A stretch of DNA of 64,000 nt from Rahnella ecdela (GCF_019049625.1 NZ_JAFMOY010000133.1:372001-436000); one strand, 5' to 3'; shown: positions 8,219-21,893, numbered from the stretch's first letter. Program-made: numbers and translations. Notes: a model not told the origin generated them from the sequence alone.

Positions 8219-9049
8219 ATGACAAAGACATGGTTTATTACGGGCACATCAACGGGCCTTGGCCGTTTGATCACTGAACAGCTGCTTCTGCGCGGCGACA
8301 AAGTGATCGCGACATTACGCAAGCCGGGCGCACTTGGCGATTTGCAGGCACGTTACGGCGACCAGTTGCATATCATCATGCTCGACGTCACCGACACTCA
8401 GGCAATGAGAGCAGCCGTCAGCAATGCGTTTGCCAAAGCCGGGCGTATTGATGTGGTGGTCAGCAATGCAGGTTATGGTCTGTTTGGCGCAGGTGAAGAA
8501 GTGAGTGATGGACAGATCGACCGTCAGATCGCCACTAATCTGGTGGGTTCAATCCAGCTTATCCGCGCCGTGTTACCGCACCTGCGCGCACAAGGTGGCG
8601 GGAGGATTGTGCAGGTTTCATCAGAAGGCGGGCAAATCGCCTATCCGAATTTCAGCCTTTACCATGCGACCAAATGGGGAATTGAAGGATTTGTCGAATC
8701 AGTGGCACAGGAAGTGAAACCGTTTGGCATCGACTTCCTGATTATTGAACCCGGCCCGACAAGCACGGAATTTGGCGCAGGGCTGGATCACGCAGAACCG
8801 ATGGCCTGCTATGAAACTACGCCCGCCGGTGAGGTACGCCGTGCGATTGCATCCGGTGATTTCGCCATTAAAGGTGATGCACTGAATACCGTCAGGGCGA
8901 TGATAGCCGCTGCCGATGAAGTAAATCCACCTTTGCGTCTGGCGTTGGGCAGTACGGCTTATGCATCGGTGAGTCAGGCACTGACGGAAAGATTAAGGGT
9001 TCTGGAGGCACAGAAAGAAGTCACGTTTTCTGCTGATAAAAAAGCGTAG
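8219..9049 (+). CDS. Short-chain dehydrogenase/reductase
   Basis: 276 aa from ATG 8219, which has GAGGA 8 bp upstream; a TTG start two codons earlier is less likely. Classical SDR: cofactor motif TGTSTGLGR (about 8-16), NAG motif VVSNAGYGLFG (about 86), catalytic Ser in VQVSSEGGQ (about 140), and YxxxK as YHATK (about 153-157). Probably NAD(P)H-dependent on a small carbonyl or alcohol substrate that cannot be named. Divergent from a LysR regulator (7204-8112), which likely controls it. Confidence 0.9.
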   Translation: MTKTWFITGTSTGLGRLITEQLLLRGDKVIATLRKPGALGDLQARYGDQLHIIMLDVTDTQAMRAAVSNAFAKAGRIDVVVSNAGYGLFGAGEEVSDGQIDRQIATNLVGSIQLIRAVLPHLRAQGGGRIVQVSSEGGQIAYPNFSLYHATKWGIEGFVESVAQEVKPFGIDFLIIEPGPTSTEFGAGLDHAEPMACYETTPAGEVRRAIASGDFAIKGDALNTVRAMIAAADEVNPPLRLALGSTAYASVSQALTERLRVLEAQKEVTFSADKKA

Positions 9050-9074
9050 CCGGAAAGCGCATGTCCATAAACAC

Positions 9075-9098
9075 AAAACCCGCCGGAGCGGGTTTTTT
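9075..9098. terminator. Bidirectional terminator between SDR gene and yggE
   Basis: ACCCGC-CGGA-GCGGGT flanked by A-rich sequence on the left and TTTTTT on the right, so it can serve both converging genes. Confidence 0.88.
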
Positions 9099-9117
9099 CA
9101 TTATGACGGCATCGTTT

Positions 9118-9858
9118 TTACTGAGCGGGTGCCGGAGCCTGCGGCTGCAATTCGAACACCACATCGACCTGATCGTCGAAATGAATGCTCTGCTGCTCGT
9201 AGGTTTGCGCGACATCGCTCTGCCCTGCGGCTTCGGCAGTTTTATACATCCGCGCCACCGGCATAGGCTGATAGTTGGCTACGTGATAGCGAATGCTGTA
9301 AACCGGCCCCAGCTTGGTGTGGAAACCTTCGGCCAGAGATTTTGCCTGCTGCGTGGCGTTTTCAATCGCTTTCTGACGCGCTTCATCACGGAATTTATCC
9401 GGATTCGCCACACCCAGTTCTACTGCACGCACTTCATTCAGGCCTGATTTCAGTGCGCCATCCAGCAGTTCGTTGAGTTTGTCCAGCTGACGTAACGTCA
9501 CCTGCACCTGACGCACGGCACGGTAGCCTTTCAGCTGTGAAGTTCCATCTTTCAGGTAGTTATATTCCGGCTGAGTGCGCAGGTTAGCCGCATTGATATC
9601 TTTTTTCTCAATGCCGTTTTTCTGCAGGAACGCATAATATGCCGCTACGCGTTCATCAGCCTGTTTTTTTGCGCTGGCTGAATCATTCGCCGAAACGCTG
9701 ACTTCAATCGCCAGCGTCGCGATATCCGGCGTGGCATCCACGCTCGCCGTGCCTGACGTTACCACATGCGGTCCGGCTGGTAATTCCGCCGCCTGCAACG
9801 CCAAAGGTAATGTCCCTAATCCCAACATCGCTGCTACAGCTAATGCTTTCAGTTTCAC
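9118..9858 (-). CDS. yggE: SIMPL domain protein YggE
   Basis: 246 aa from a GTG start, chosen because GGAGG lies just upstream and the length then equals E. coli YggE; an ATG seven codons earlier has no ribosome site. N-terminal signal peptide (KLKALAVAAMLGLGTLPLALQAAE), then the SIMPL (DUF541) domain, with GTASVDATPDIATLAIEV and QPEYNYLKDGTSQLKGYRA blocks. Periplasmic; the E. coli protein lowers oxidative damage and has an oligomeric ring fold. argO lies upstream in the same direction after a 103-bp gap. Confidence 0.93.
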   Translation of the reverse strand: MKLKALAVAAMLGLGTLPLALQAAELPAGPHVVTSGTASVDATPDIATLAIEVSVSANDSASAKKQADERVAAYYAFLQKNGIEKKDINAANLRTQPEYNYLKDGTSQLKGYRAVRQVQVTLRQLDKLNELLDGALKSGLNEVRAVELGVANPDKFRDEARQKAIENATQQAKSLAEGFHTKLGPVYSIRYHVANYQPMPVARMYKTAEAAGQSDVAQTYEQQSIHFDDQVDVVFELQPQAPAPAQ

Positions 9859-9961
9859 AGTGCCTCCATTAATCATCAAAGATCTGGCAATAGATGGTCA
9901 AAACAATCTGCGAAACCGTAGCATAATCCGTTACAACAGAAACTAAGATTAGTGACAAAAC

Positions 9962-10579
9962 TTAAAATACCCCTGTCTGACGCGCCAGTTGTACGGCAAT
10001 GCCCCACATAATCGCGCCAACGATAAAGTTGATGACCCGCTGCACTTTGCCGGTATTCAGCCACGGAGCCAGCATGGCGGCGAGAATGGCCAGCCCGAAG
10101 AACCAAATGACAGAAGCACTGACCGCGCCGAGCGCAAACCACGACCGCTCATCGTGACTCAGGCTGCCGCCGAGGCTGCCGAGCACCACGAAAGTATCGA
10201 GATAAACATGCGGGTTCAGCCAGGTGACCGCCAGCATACTGACGACAATTTTCCAGCGGCTTTGTTTCGCCACTTCGGCCTGCGCCAGTTCGGGATTTTT
10301 GCTGAATGCCGTGCGAAACGCGCCCCAGCCATACCAGAGTAAAAACGCCACGCCGCCCCAGCTGACCAGCATCAGTAAAGTCGGGGATTGGCTCAGCAGC
10401 GCACTGCCACCAAAGATGCCGCCGCAGATCAGTGCGATATCGCTCAGCGCGCACAATCCGGCAATCATCAGGTGATACTGGCGACGAATGCCCTGGTTCA
10501 TCACAAACGCATTCTGCGGGCCAATCGGTAAAATCATTGCGGCGCTCATCGCCAGTCCTTGCAGGAAAATAGCCAGCAC
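9962..10579 (-). CDS. argO: Arginine exporter ArgO
   Basis: 205 aa, LysE/ArgO family inner-membrane exporter with about six hydrophobic segments. The family signature [18 protein letters not shown] is at about residues 17-34, and [23 protein letters not shown] at about 115-137. It exports arginine and the toxic analogue canavanine. In E. coli it is activated by ArgP, whose gene is nearby at 6274. Start [15 protein letters not shown] fits the family. Confidence 0.95.
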   Translation of the reverse strand: MLAIFLQGLAMSAAMILPIGPQNAFVMNQGIRRQYHLMIAGLCALSDIALICGGIFGGSALLSQSPTLLMLVSWGGVAFLLWYGWGAFRTAFSKNPELAQAEVAKQSRWKIVVSMLAVTWLNPHVYLDTFVVLGSLGGSLSHDERSWFALGAVSASVIWFFGLAILAAMLAPWLNTGKVQRVINFIVGAIMWGIAVQLARQTGVF

Positions 10580-10723
10580 GGGGATATCCTTCAGAGAGTT
10601 GATAACAAAGAGTTGATGACAGAAAGTTCGCGCAGTGTAAGGGCTTTGCTGGCATAAGAGGAAATGGATATTTCTAATCGCTCATTAGACTGGCTTATAA
10701 ACACATATCGTCAATCTGCGGCA

Positions 10724-10746
10724 TAAAAAAAGCGCCCGCAGGCGCC
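10724..10746 (-). terminator. mscS terminator
   Basis: On the minus strand a GC-rich GCGCC/GGCGC hairpin is followed by TTTTTTT, about 28 bp after the mscS stop. Confidence 0.85.
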
Positions 10747-10774
10747 TCTGAAATCTGAATCCGGCAAGAATCTG

Positions 10775-11662
10775 TTACTCGAACGAGCGTCGTTCTTCCT
10801 GCTGGTTGTCTGCCGAATTCGCCACCTGATAAAGGTGAACATCCATTTGCGGGTAAGCAATATTGATTTTGTTTTTATCCAGGGCGCGCTTGAACGACTC
10901 CAGCAGATCCCATTTCACGTTCTGCGCATCACCGTTGTTGGTCCATGCGTACACGATGAAATTCAGGGTAGACGCTGCCATTTCGTTCAGACGAACCACG
11001 ACGTCTTTGTCTTTCAATACACGCGGATCGGCAGAAACGATTTCGGTCAGAAGTTGCTTCACCAGATCGATGTCAGAGTCATAGCCCACGCCGATGGTCA
11101 GGTCGATACGGCTTGTCGGTTCGCGGGAGTTGTTGATGATATTACCGGCGATGATTTTACCGTTCGGTACCACAATGATTTTGTTGTCCGGCGTACGCAG
11201 GGTGGTCGAGAAAATTTGCACCTGAGTGACCGTACCGGCTACACCACCGAGATCAACATACTCACCGGCGCGGAACGGACGGAAGATCACCAGCAAAACG
11301 CCTGCTGCAAAGTTAGAAAGCGAACCCTGTAATGCCAGACCAACGGCCAGACCGGCGGCACCGATGACCGCAATCACGGACGTGGTTTGCACGCCAATTC
11401 GCCCCAGAACTGCAATCAGCGTGAACGCGATAATCGCGTAACGCACCATAGCGGAAAGGAAATCGGAAACTGTGATATCAATGCCACGAATTTTTAAGAC
11501 CCGGCTTACGGCACCGGAGACGGCACGGGCGATAATCATACCGATAATCAGAATGAAAATAGCCGCCACAATATTCACAGCATAATGAAGCAGTAACGCC
11601 TGGTTTCTCACCAGCCAGTTGCCAGCATTATTAATGCTGCCCACAACTTTTAAATCATCCAT
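10775..11662 (-). CDS. mscS: Small-conductance mechanosensitive channel MscS
   Basis: 295 aa; E. coli MscS is 286. Three N-terminal membrane helices (about 25-130), including the Ala/Gly-packed pore helix [30 protein letters not shown], then the cytoplasmic vestibule with the [22 protein letters not shown] beta domain and [18 protein letters not shown]. It opens on membrane tension during hypo-osmotic shock. In E. coli fbaA lies directly upstream; here the lac genes intervene. Confidence 0.96.
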   Translation of the reverse strand: MDDLKVVGSINNAGNWLVRNQALLLHYAVNIVAAIFILIIGMIIARAVSGAVSRVLKIRGIDITVSDFLSAMVRYAIIAFTLIAVLGRIGVQTTSVIAVIGAAGLAVGLALQGSLSNFAAGVLLVIFRPFRAGEYVDLGGVAGTVTQVQIFSTTLRTPDNKIIVVPNGKIIAGNIINNSREPTSRIDLTIGVGYDSDIDLVKQLLTEIVSADPRVLKDKDVVVRLNEMAASTLNFIVYAWTNNGDAQNVKWDLLESFKRALDKNKINIAYPQMDVHLYQVANSADNQQEERRSFE

Positions 11663-11696
11663 TTAAAGTACCTCAAAATTACACCCTGACGGGCTG

Positions 11697-11728
11697 TAAA
11701 AAACAAAACTGCCCGACGAGGCGGGCAG
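11697..11728 (-). terminator. lacY (lac operon) terminator
   Basis: On the minus strand CTGCCCG-CCTCGT-CGGGCAG is followed by TTTTGTTT. It is placed between lacY and mscS and isolates mscS from lac transcription. Confidence 0.88.
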
Positions 11729-11796
11729 CAAGTGTGCTTTAAGGTTAACTAACAAAGTGATGAAGTGCCAATTCTGCACGAAAGACTTCCGATGAA

Positions 11797-13065
11797 TTAA
11801 GAATTTGCGTGGCTGTTTTTCAGCGGTTCCGCTGCTTTGAAGGCCTGCAATGGTCCGCGACCGCTCAGCGTAAAGACTGAGATTATGGTGAAGGTCAGTG
11901 CCACTAAACCAAGGATCAGGTACGTGCCGTGGAAACCGATACGGTCATACATGTTCCCGGCGAAGACGGACATAAACATGATCGCCACCTGCTTGAAGAA
12001 GCAGAATGTGACCAGATAAATTGTCGCGGAGAAACGCACTTCAAACACCGATGTGATGTATTTGAAACAACCCACAATCAGGAAAGGGATTTCAAACATA
12101 TGCAGCGTTTTCAGCACCACCACTTCCAGCGGTGAAGAAGCAAATGAAGAGCCAATGATGCGTACCGACATAATCATCCCGGCCAGCAGCAGCGCATTCT
12201 TGCCCCCAATACGGTTCACAATCAGCGGCGCGAAGAACATGATGCAGGCGTTAAGCAATTCCCCCATCGTGGTCACGTAGCCAAAGACCCGCGTCCCCTC
12301 TGAAGATGACGAGAAGAACGAGGTAAAGAAGTTAGCAAACTGCTGGTCGAATACGTCATAGGTGCAGGAAACGCCAATCACGTACAACGCCAGGAACCAC
12401 AGTTTTTTGTCTTTCAGCAGCTCCAGCGCCAGTTTGAGATTGAACGGTTTGGAGTTCGCTCCCAGTTCATTGGCGACGCGGGCGCTCGGGGTGACTTCCG
12501 GTTTGGCGATCAGCAACAGAATGGCGAGGATCACCGCACAACCGGAGCCCAGCCAGAACACGAATTCGTTGTTGATGGTAAACATGATGCCGACCACCGA
12601 CGCGCACAGCGCCCAGCCGACACAACCAAACATACGCGCACGACCAAATTCAAAGCTGCTGCGACGGCTGACCTTCTCAATGTAAGCCTCAATAGCTGGC
12701 GCACCGGCGTTGTAAATCAGTCCGAGGTAAATCCCGCCGACCACCGATCCGAGATAAATGTTTATCTTGAGCAACGGACCAAAAACATAAATAAAGAACG
12801 GCGCGAACAGAACCAGCATGCCAGTGATGATCCACAGCAGATGCTTTTTCAGCCCCAGTTTATCGGCCAGTAAACCAAACACCGGCTGGAACATCAGCGA
12901 GAATAACGAGATGCTGGCAAAGATAATGCCGGTATCGCTTTTACTGATGTGGTTGATGTCATGCAGCCAGATCGGGAAGAACGGGAAGTAGGCACCCATG
13001 ATGAAAAAGTAAAAGAAGAAGAACAGCCCGAACATCCAAAAGTTAGTATTTTTCAGGTAATACAT
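11797..13065 (-). CDS. lacY: Lactose permease LacY
   Basis: 422 aa; E. coli LacY is 417 and the first half is nearly identical. Twelve-helix H+/galactoside symporter of the inner membrane. The functional residues are at equivalent positions: Glu126 (IEAYIEKV) and Arg144 (FGRARMFGC) for sugar binding, Glu269 (TTMGELLNA), Arg302 (MSVRIIGSS), His322 and Glu325 ([11 protein letters not shown]) for proton coupling. AAGGAAA lies 7 bp before the ATG. It follows lacZ by 60 bp; no lacA follows, only the terminator. Confidence 0.97.
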   Translation of the reverse strand: MYYLKNTNFWMFGLFFFFYFFIMGAYFPFFPIWLHDINHISKSDTGIIFASISLFSLMFQPVFGLLADKLGLKKHLLWIITGMLVLFAPFFIYVFGPLLKINIYLGSVVGGIYLGLIYNAGAPAIEAYIEKVSRRSSFEFGRARMFGCVGWALCASVVGIMFTINNEFVFWLGSGCAVILAILLLIAKPEVTPSARVANELGANSKPFNLKLALELLKDKKLWFLALYVIGVSCTYDVFDQQFANFFTSFFSSSSEGTRVFGYVTTMGELLNACIMFFAPLIVNRIGGKNALLLAGMIMSVRIIGSSFASSPLEVVVLKTLHMFEIPFLIVGCFKYITSVFEVRFSATIYLVTFCFFKQVAIMFMSVFAGNMYDRIGFHGTYLILGLVALTFTIISVFTLSGRGPLQAFKAAEPLKNSHANS

Positions 13066-13125
13066 AAGCAGTTTCCTTACGTCTGAATATTACACCGCCG
13101 GGGATTAACCCGGCGGCGCAGGCTG

Positions 13126-16347
<3,222 letters not shown>

Positions 16348-16358
16348 TTAAAAGAGGA

Positions 16359-17441
16359 TCAAAGCGCGCTGAGCTGACGCGCGATGCGGATCAGTTCCTG
16401 AGATAAGGTTTCATGTGACACATTTTCTTCGCCAGGTCTGGCGGTGGTGTGGCGTTCGACCAGAGAAGTTGGCAGTAACAGCGAGGACTGCTGATGATCA
16501 CCATGCCTATGCAAATGATCGACAAGCCGGTTGATGCTCTCGTGACCGAGCAGGCGGAAATCCTGTTTGATGGTTGTCAGCGGCGGGAAGAAAAAGGCGC
16601 TGTCTTCGGTATCATCGTAGCCAATCACTGAGATTTGCTCCGGCACACGCAGCCCAAATTCATGCACGGCTCGCAAAACGCCGAGCGCCATCTGATCATT
16701 GGCGACCAGAATGGCCGTCGGACGGACGGGCTGACTGAGCAACAAAAGCGCCTGCTGATAACCCGACGCCGCGCTCCAGTCGCCGTGCTGAATCGCACAC
16801 GGCGTAATATCACGCGTTGCCAGCGTACTCAGCCAGCCTTCATATCGTAAACGCGCAGAGATAGATTCCAGCGGGCCGGTCAGCACCGCGATTTGCTGAT
16901 GCCCGAGCGCCAGCAAATGTTCCACGCCCTGCTGTGCGCCGCAGTGCGGATCAAACAGAATTTTAAAAACGTCGGCCTGCGGATCCACATCCAGAAACAG
17001 CGCCGGTAAATTGCCACAAAGCTGCGCGATGGCAGCCGCATCGTCATTCGACAGCGGCACGTTAATCAGCACGCCATCCACACGCTGCGACATCAGTTCG
17101 TTCACCGCTGTGCGGCAGGCGGCCAGACTCAGGTTGTCAATCATCGAAATCACGACGTTGAAACCTAACTGGTTAGCACGGGTTTTCATCGCCGAGGCAA
17201 TTTGCGAAGGGGCATGCAGCGCCAGTTCAGTGGTCGCCAGTCCGAGGGTGTAGCTTTGTTTGCCTGCCAGTTGCTGGGCGACACGGTTCGGCACGTAATT
17301 GAGCTCAGCCATCGCCTGTTCGACTTTATTGCGCGTTCTGACCGACACGTGCGCCGCCTGATTCAGTACGCGCGAGACGGTCTGATAGGACACACCCGCG
17401 TGGCGCGCAACATCATCAAGGGTGACAGATTTTGGCTTCAT
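16359..17441 (-). CDS. lacI: Lac repressor LacI
   Basis: 360 aa, the usual length. DNA-binding domain at 1-60 with VTLDDVARHAGVSYQTVSRVLNQ and hinge NRVAQQLAGKQSYTLG, both almost the same as E. coli LacI, including the operator-reading Tyr, Gln and Arg. A periplasmic-binding-like core follows (VLTGPLESISARLRYEGW, LVANDQMALGVLRA, SVIGYDDTEDS). A C-terminal leucine-rich helix (about 343-360, ETLSQELIRIARQLSAL) is in the place of the tetramerisation helix. It lies 134 bp before lacZ. Only 24 bp separate it from the upstream DUF1311 gene, so lacI appears to lack a private promoter. Confidence 0.97.
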   Translation of the reverse strand: MKPKSVTLDDVARHAGVSYQTVSRVLNQAAHVSVRTRNKVEQAMAELNYVPNRVAQQLAGKQSYTLGLATTELALHAPSQIASAMKTRANQLGFNVVISMIDNLSLAACRTAVNELMSQRVDGVLINVPLSNDDAAAIAQLCGNLPALFLDVDPQADVFKILFDPHCGAQQGVEHLLALGHQQIAVLTGPLESISARLRYEGWLSTLATRDITPCAIQHGDWSAASGYQQALLLLSQPVRPTAILVANDQMALGVLRAVHEFGLRVPEQISVIGYDDTEDSAFFFPPLTTIKQDFRLLGHESINRLVDHLHRHGDHQQSSLLLPTSLVERHTTARPGEENVSHETLSQELIRIARQLSAL

Positions 17442-17465
17442 GGCTTTCTACCTTCAGACTTCATG

Positions 17466-17846
17466 TTATGGACAGCTTAAATCGCCTTCTTCGCAGTGCA
17501 GAATGTCATTAATTTCTTTGGTGCGCTGCTCGGTTTTCTGCTGAAGACAACCTGAATAAATCATCGGCTGAACTGACCCGCCGTCAACGCCGGAAGACAT
17601 AAAGGCGCAGTCGTTATCACGAAATGCAATCCAGCTACGCTGGGCTGCTTTGAATTTGGTTTGCTGCTCCGGCGTAAGTTGCGCCATTTTTTGTTTGTAG
17701 GCCTGATTTAACAACGCATCGCTGCGCTTGAAATCCTGTCCGGCACAGATATTCATATCCATCTGCGTCGTGGCATTTTTACAATCAACTTCCGCAGCAT
17801 GAACAAACGGTGTCAGGGCAAATAACGCGAACAAAGCTAGACGCAT
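17466..17846 (-). CDS. DUF1311 (LprI-like) periplasmic protein
   Basis: 126 aa. Signal peptide MRLALFALFALTPFVHAA, then a DUF1311 domain with conserved Cys (VDCKNATTQMDMNICAG, DNDCAFM, SGCLQQKT) and the TPEQQTKFKAAQRSWIAFRDNDC core. Family members are periplasmic or secreted; some inhibit lysozyme (LprI), others have no known role. A GGAGA ribosome motif precedes the ATG. Same direction as lacI and 24 bp upstream of it, so they may share a transcript. The domain assignment is firm, the function is not. Confidence 0.85.
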   Translation of the reverse strand: MRLALFALFALTPFVHAAEVDCKNATTQMDMNICAGQDFKRSDALLNQAYKQKMAQLTPEQQTKFKAAQRSWIAFRDNDCAFMSSGVDGGSVQPMIYSGCLQQKTEQRTKEINDILHCEEGDLSCP

Positions 17847-17909
17847 AATTTTCTCCGCCAGAGGCGTTTCCGTTAACAGAATTGATATTGTGAAGATAAA
17901 ACGGGCAAT

Positions 17910-17932
17910 AAAAAAGGGGCCGAAGCCCCTTT
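17910..17932 (-). terminator. fbaA terminator
   Basis: AGGGGC-TTCG-GCCCCT on the minus strand followed by TTTTTTA, about 50 bp after the fbaA stop. Confidence 0.92.
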
Positions 17933-17979
17933 GACGATTATCCTCACATTCCGGTGGTCAAGCACCGGAAGCGTAAGAA

Positions 17980-19059
17980 TTACAGTACGTCGATTGCGTT
18001 CAGTTCTTTGAATGCCAGTTCCAGGCGAGTCACCATGGAAGACTGAGCAGAACGCAGCCATACGCGCGGGTCATAGAATTTCTTGTTAGGTTTGTCCGCG
18101 CCTTCCGGGTTACCCAACTGACCTTGCAGGTAAGCTTCGTTTTTCTTGTAGAACTGCAGGATACCGTCCCAGTTAGCCCACTGGGTATCGGTGTCGATGT
18201 TCATTTTGATAACACCGTAGCCTACAGATTCTTTGATTTCTGCTGCAGTAGAACCGGAACCGCCGTGGAATACGAAATTCAGGCTGTTGTGTGGCAGGTT
18301 GTGTTTCTTGCAGACGTATTCCTGAGAATCGCGCAGGATCGTTGGAGTCAGTTTAACGTTACCTGGTTTGTAAACACCGTGTACGTTACCGAATGACGCA
18401 GCGATAGTGAAACGCGGGCTGATAGCGTTCAGTTTTTCGTATGCGTAATCAACGTCTTGTGGCTGAGTGTACAGTGCAGATGCGTCCATATGGCTGTTGT
18501 CTACGCCATCTTCTTCACCGCCGGTGCAACCCAGTTCGATTTCCAGAGTCATGTCGAGTTTTGCCATGCGAGCTAAGTACTTGCTGCAAATTTCGATGTT
18601 TTCTTCCAGAGATTCTTCAGACAGGTCGATCATGTGTGAAGAGAACAGTGGCTTACCAGTTTTGGCGAAGTGAGCTTCACCCGCGTCCAACAGACCGTCG
18701 ATCCATGGCAGCAGTTTTTTCGCGCAGTGGTCGGTGTGCAGGATAACTGGCACGCCGTAATGTTCTGCCATCTGGTGCACGTGATGCGCGCCAGAGATTG
18801 CGCCCAGGATTGCCGCGCCCTGTGGCACGTCAGTTTTCAGGCCTTTACCCGCGATGAACGCAGCGCCACCGTTAGAGAACTGAACGATAACCGGTGAACG
18901 GACTTTCGCAGCAGCTTCGAGAACGGCATTGATAGAGTCGGTGCCTACGCAGTTAACCGCTGGCAGAGCAAATTTGTTTTCTTTAGCAATAGCGAAAACT
19001 TTCTGTACATCATCACCAGTGATAACGCCTGGTTTTACGAAATCAAAAATTTTAGACAT
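17980..19059 (-). CDS. fbaA: Class II fructose-bisphosphate aldolase
   Basis: 359 aa, as in E. coli. Zinc-dependent cleavage of fructose-1,6-bisphosphate in glycolysis. Metal-site motifs: PVILHTDHCAKKLLPW (about 103-118), LEIELGCTGGEEDGVDN (about 170-187) and FHGGSGSTAAEIKE (about 262-275), with NIDTDTQWA near residue 285. It follows pgk by 129 bp, a gap containing a GC-rich stem-loop. In E. coli epd-pgk-fbaA are co-transcribed. Confidence 0.98.
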   Translation of the reverse strand: MSKIFDFVKPGVITGDDVQKVFAIAKENKFALPAVNCVGTDSINAVLEAAAKVRSPVIVQFSNGGAAFIAGKGLKTDVPQGAAILGAISGAHHVHQMAEHYGVPVILHTDHCAKKLLPWIDGLLDAGEAHFAKTGKPLFSSHMIDLSEESLEENIEICSKYLARMAKLDMTLEIELGCTGGEEDGVDNSHMDASALYTQPQDVDYAYEKLNAISPRFTIAASFGNVHGVYKPGNVKLTPTILRDSQEYVCKKHNLPHNSLNFVFHGGSGSTAAEIKESVGYGVIKMNIDTDTQWANWDGILQFYKKNEAYLQGQLGNPEGADKPNKKFYDPRVWLRSAQSSMVTRLELAFKELNAIDVL

Positions 19060-19110
19060 AGTTCTTTGTCCTGTATTCGTCGGCCGTAGATGGATTGAAT
19101 CGGTTTGCTA

Positions 19111-19149
19111 TGTCGCGCGAGTTCCACTGTGCAGCCCCTCGCGCGGCAA
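19111..19149 (-). other. Stem-loop in the pgk-fbaA gap
   Basis: CGCGCGAG at 19114-19121 pairs with CTCGCGCG at 19139-19146 (8 bp). There is no T-tract, so it is more likely an mRNA processing or stability element between pgk and fbaA than a terminator. Confidence 0.5.
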
Positions 19150-19188
19150 AGAAGAACAGGAAGCCGCTGGCTCCCCGCTCAGGGTTCA

Positions 19189-20352
19189 TTACTTCTTAGC
19201 ACGCTCTTCCAGCATCACAACCGCTGGCAGTGCTTTCCCTTCAACGAATTCCAGGAATGCGCCACCGCCAGTAGAGATATAGGAAATTTTGTCAGCGATA
19301 CCGAACAGGTCGATAGCTGCAAGAGTGTCGCCGCCGCCTGCGATAGAGAAACCTTCGCTGTCAGCAATAGCCTGCGCCACAATCTCAGTCCCTTTACGGA
19401 AGTTAGGGAACTCGAACACGCCTACAGGACCATTCCACAGAATGGTTTTAGCGTTTTTAATGATCTCAGCCAGGCGATATGCAGACTCGTCGCCCATGTC
19501 GAGAATTTGTTCGTCATCTTTGATGTCTTTAACAGACTTCACAGTGGCAGTTGCAGTTTCGGAAAACTCAGTGGCCACACGAACATCTGTAGGGACAGGA
19601 ATGTCGCAGGTTTCCAGCAATTTGCTTGCAGTACCGACCAGGTCTGCTTCGTACAGGGATTTACCGACGTTGTTGCCTTGAGCAGCCACGAAGGTGTTCG
19701 CAATACCACCGCCAACGATCAGCTGGTCAGCGATTTTGGACAGGGAATCCAGAACGGTCAGTTTGGTAGAAACTTTAGAACCGCCAACGATAGCCACCAT
19801 CGGACGAGCCGGGTTACCCAGTGCTTTACCCAGTGCTTCCAGTTCTGCAGACAGCAGCGGACCTGCACAAGCGATTGGAGCAAATTTGCCCACGCCGTGA
19901 GTAGAAGCCTGCGCGCGATGCGCAGTACCGAATGCATCCATCACATAGATGTCACACAGGGCAGCGTATTTTTTGGACAGGGCTTCGTCGTCTTTCTTTT
20001 CGCCTTTGTTAAAGCGAACGTTTTCCAGAACAACCAGCTCGCCTTCGGCAACTTCAACGCCATCCAGATAGTCTTTAGCCAGACGTACAGGAGAAGACAG
20101 CTTGTCTTTCAGGTAGTTAACAACCGGCAGCAGAGAAAACTCTTCGTTATATTCGCCTTCAGTCGGACGACCCAGATGCGAGGTAACCATCACGCGTGCG
20201 CCTTGTTTCAGGGCAATTTCGATGGTTGGCAAAGAAGCGCGGATACGTGCATCTGAAGTTACTTTGCCATCTTTAACTGGCACGTTCAGATCGGCACGGA
20301 TCAGTACGCGTTTACCCGCTAAATCCAGATCGCTCATCTTAATAACAGACAT
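19189..20352 (-). CDS. pgk: Phosphoglycerate kinase
   Basis: 387 aa, matching E. coli. It transfers phosphate from 1,3-bisphosphoglycerate to ADP. Seen: N-terminal [15 protein letters not shown], the HLGRPTEG substrate loop, the [13 protein letters not shown] hinge, and the C-terminal nucleotide motif [26 protein letters not shown] precedes the ATG. It lies 72 bp behind epd, in the order epd-pgk-fbaA. Confidence 0.98.
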   Translation of the reverse strand: MSVIKMSDLDLAGKRVLIRADLNVPVKDGKVTSDARIRASLPTIEIALKQGARVMVTSHLGRPTEGEYNEEFSLLPVVNYLKDKLSSPVRLAKDYLDGVEVAEGELVVLENVRFNKGEKKDDEALSKKYAALCDIYVMDAFGTAHRAQASTHGVGKFAPIACAGPLLSAELEALGKALGNPARPMVAIVGGSKVSTKLTVLDSLSKIADQLIVGGGIANTFVAAQGNNVGKSLYEADLVGTASKLLETCDIPVPTDVRVATEFSETATATVKSVKDIKDDEQILDMGDESAYRLAEIIKNAKTILWNGPVGVFEFPNFRKGTEIVAQAIADSEGFSIAGGGDTLAAIDLFGIADKISYISTGGGAFLEFVEGKALPAVVMLEERAKK

Positions 20353-20424
20353 GGTGAATCCTCTCGTTGATTCTCTTTAAAGTTGCTTGAAGGCAATTTC
20401 GGCCAGAAGGCCGGAACAGCCGTA

Positions 20425-21441
20425 CTAGAAACCGCTAGCGGACATTGCCAATGTTGTATCCAACATTCGGTTGGCAAAACCCCACTCGTTATCGCACCAG
20501 ACCAGTGTTTTTATCAGGTGCTTTCCACTTACCCGCGTCTGCGTTCCATCTACGATGGCGCTGTGGGGATCGTGGTTAAAATCTGTCGAGACTAATGGTA
20601 GTTCGGTATAGTCAACTATACCACGAAAAGCGCCTGTTGCGGCCTTTTGCAGCAGCTGGTTCACCTCGTCTACCGTCACAGAACCCTCGACAAATACGCT
20701 CAGATCAATGGCTGTAACATTGATTGTCGGCACGCGCACCGAGATCGCTTCAAAGCGATCGCAGAATTTGGGCATGATGCGCGTGATCCCTGCGGCCAGT
20801 TTAGTATCGACCGGAATAATGGACTGGCTGGCAGCGCGCGTACGGCGTAAATCCGCGTGATACGCATCGATGACCGGCTGGTCATTCATTGAAGAATGGA
20901 TGGTCGTTACGGTGCCGGACTCAATGCCGAAAGCATCGTCGAGCAGCTTGATCACAGGGATAATACAGTTGGTGGTGCAGGACGCATTGGACACAATGCG
21001 GTGCTGGCGTTCGAGCAGATCGTGGTTCACACCGTAAACCACCGTGGCGTCAAGATCATGACCGCCTGGGTGCGCGAACAGAATTTTTTTGGCTCCGGCC
21101 GCAAGCTGTGCTTCACCGTCTTCGCGACTGCCGTAAACGCCGGTGCAATCGAGCACCACGTCAATGCTCAGTTCGCCCCAGGGCAACTGGCTGGCATCAG
21201 GCTGATGAAGTAAACGGATGGAGTCATCGCCGACGTAAAGGTTCTCACCTTCCTGGCGGACATCCCATGCGAAGCGACCGTGGCTGGAGTCATATTTAAG
21301 CAGATGGGCCATGCCTTCAGGGCTGGCAATTTCATTGATGGCAATGACGGATATTTCCGCCCGACGCCCGGATTCGTATAACGCGCGCAATACGCTACGG
21401 CCAATGCGACCAAAGCCATTAATTGCAATACGTATTGGCAT
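20425..21441 (-). CDS. epd: D-erythrose-4-phosphate dehydrogenase
   Basis: 338 aa from [18 protein letters not shown], with GGGAGA upstream; the frame extends to 21483, but those residues are not in the family. GAPDH-like: N-terminal NAD motif NGFGRIGRS, catalytic Cys in [11 protein letters not shown] (about 150-160), and the [12 protein letters not shown]-terminal motif. It makes 4-phosphoerythronate for pyridoxal phosphate synthesis. Distinguished from GapA by the epd locus between tktA and pgk and by sequence. It is followed by pgk. Confidence 0.96.
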   Translation of the reverse strand: MPIRIAINGFGRIGRSVLRALYESGRRAEISVIAINEIASPEGMAHLLKYDSSHGRFAWDVRQEGENLYVGDDSIRLLHQPDASQLPWGELSIDVVLDCTGVYGSREDGEAQLAAGAKKILFAHPGGHDLDATVVYGVNHDLLERQHRIVSNASCTTNCIIPVIKLLDDAFGIESGTVTTIHSSMNDQPVIDAYHADLRRTRAASQSIIPVDTKLAAGITRIMPKFCDRFEAISVRVPTINVTAIDLSVFVEGSVTVDEVNQLLQKAATGAFRGIVDYTELPLVSTDFNHDPHSAIVDGTQTRVSGKHLIKTLVWCDNEWGFANRMLDTTLAMSASGF

Positions 21442-21893
21442 ACATCTCCCTGTTACACGGTTGTTACTCAATATCAGTAACACCTATAGTAATGCAGCGT
21501 GCGTTTACGGTGAATCACCATCGTCATCTGTCTGCACAAATGCGTGAGGCAGAAAATTTCAGTATCAGGCACGATAACAACCTGGTGACGATGTTAAGCT
21601 CAAATAGCCCGACTGAAACGGTTCAGCTGAGAATAAACCAAACAATGAATAAAAGGAATAATTCGTCAGTCGCAGACGCATTAATCGCGCCAAACGCTTA
21701 AAAAAACACCAGTCAATTCCGTGTATTCACAGTGATTTTACTTTTTCATCACCTTTTCGACAGTGATTATTCTCAAAAACTGACTTAATGAAACAGCGTC
21801 ATAATGCAGCGAGTTTAGCTGAGTCCGCACCCTGACGGTTTGACCTGCGTCATTTAGCGCGAAACTGAGACCTAACGCAGAAAATTGCAGGCG
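21442..21893. other. epd-tktA intergenic region
   Basis: About 450 bp without a convincing gene. It must carry the epd promoter on the minus strand. I looked for CRP half-sites because E. coli epd is CRP-responsive, but found no clear pair. Confidence 0.5.

Noticed and set aside
19105..20256. 383-codon frame antisense to pgk
   Set aside because: Shadow of pgk; composition is Phe/Gln/Cys-heavy with no family similarity.
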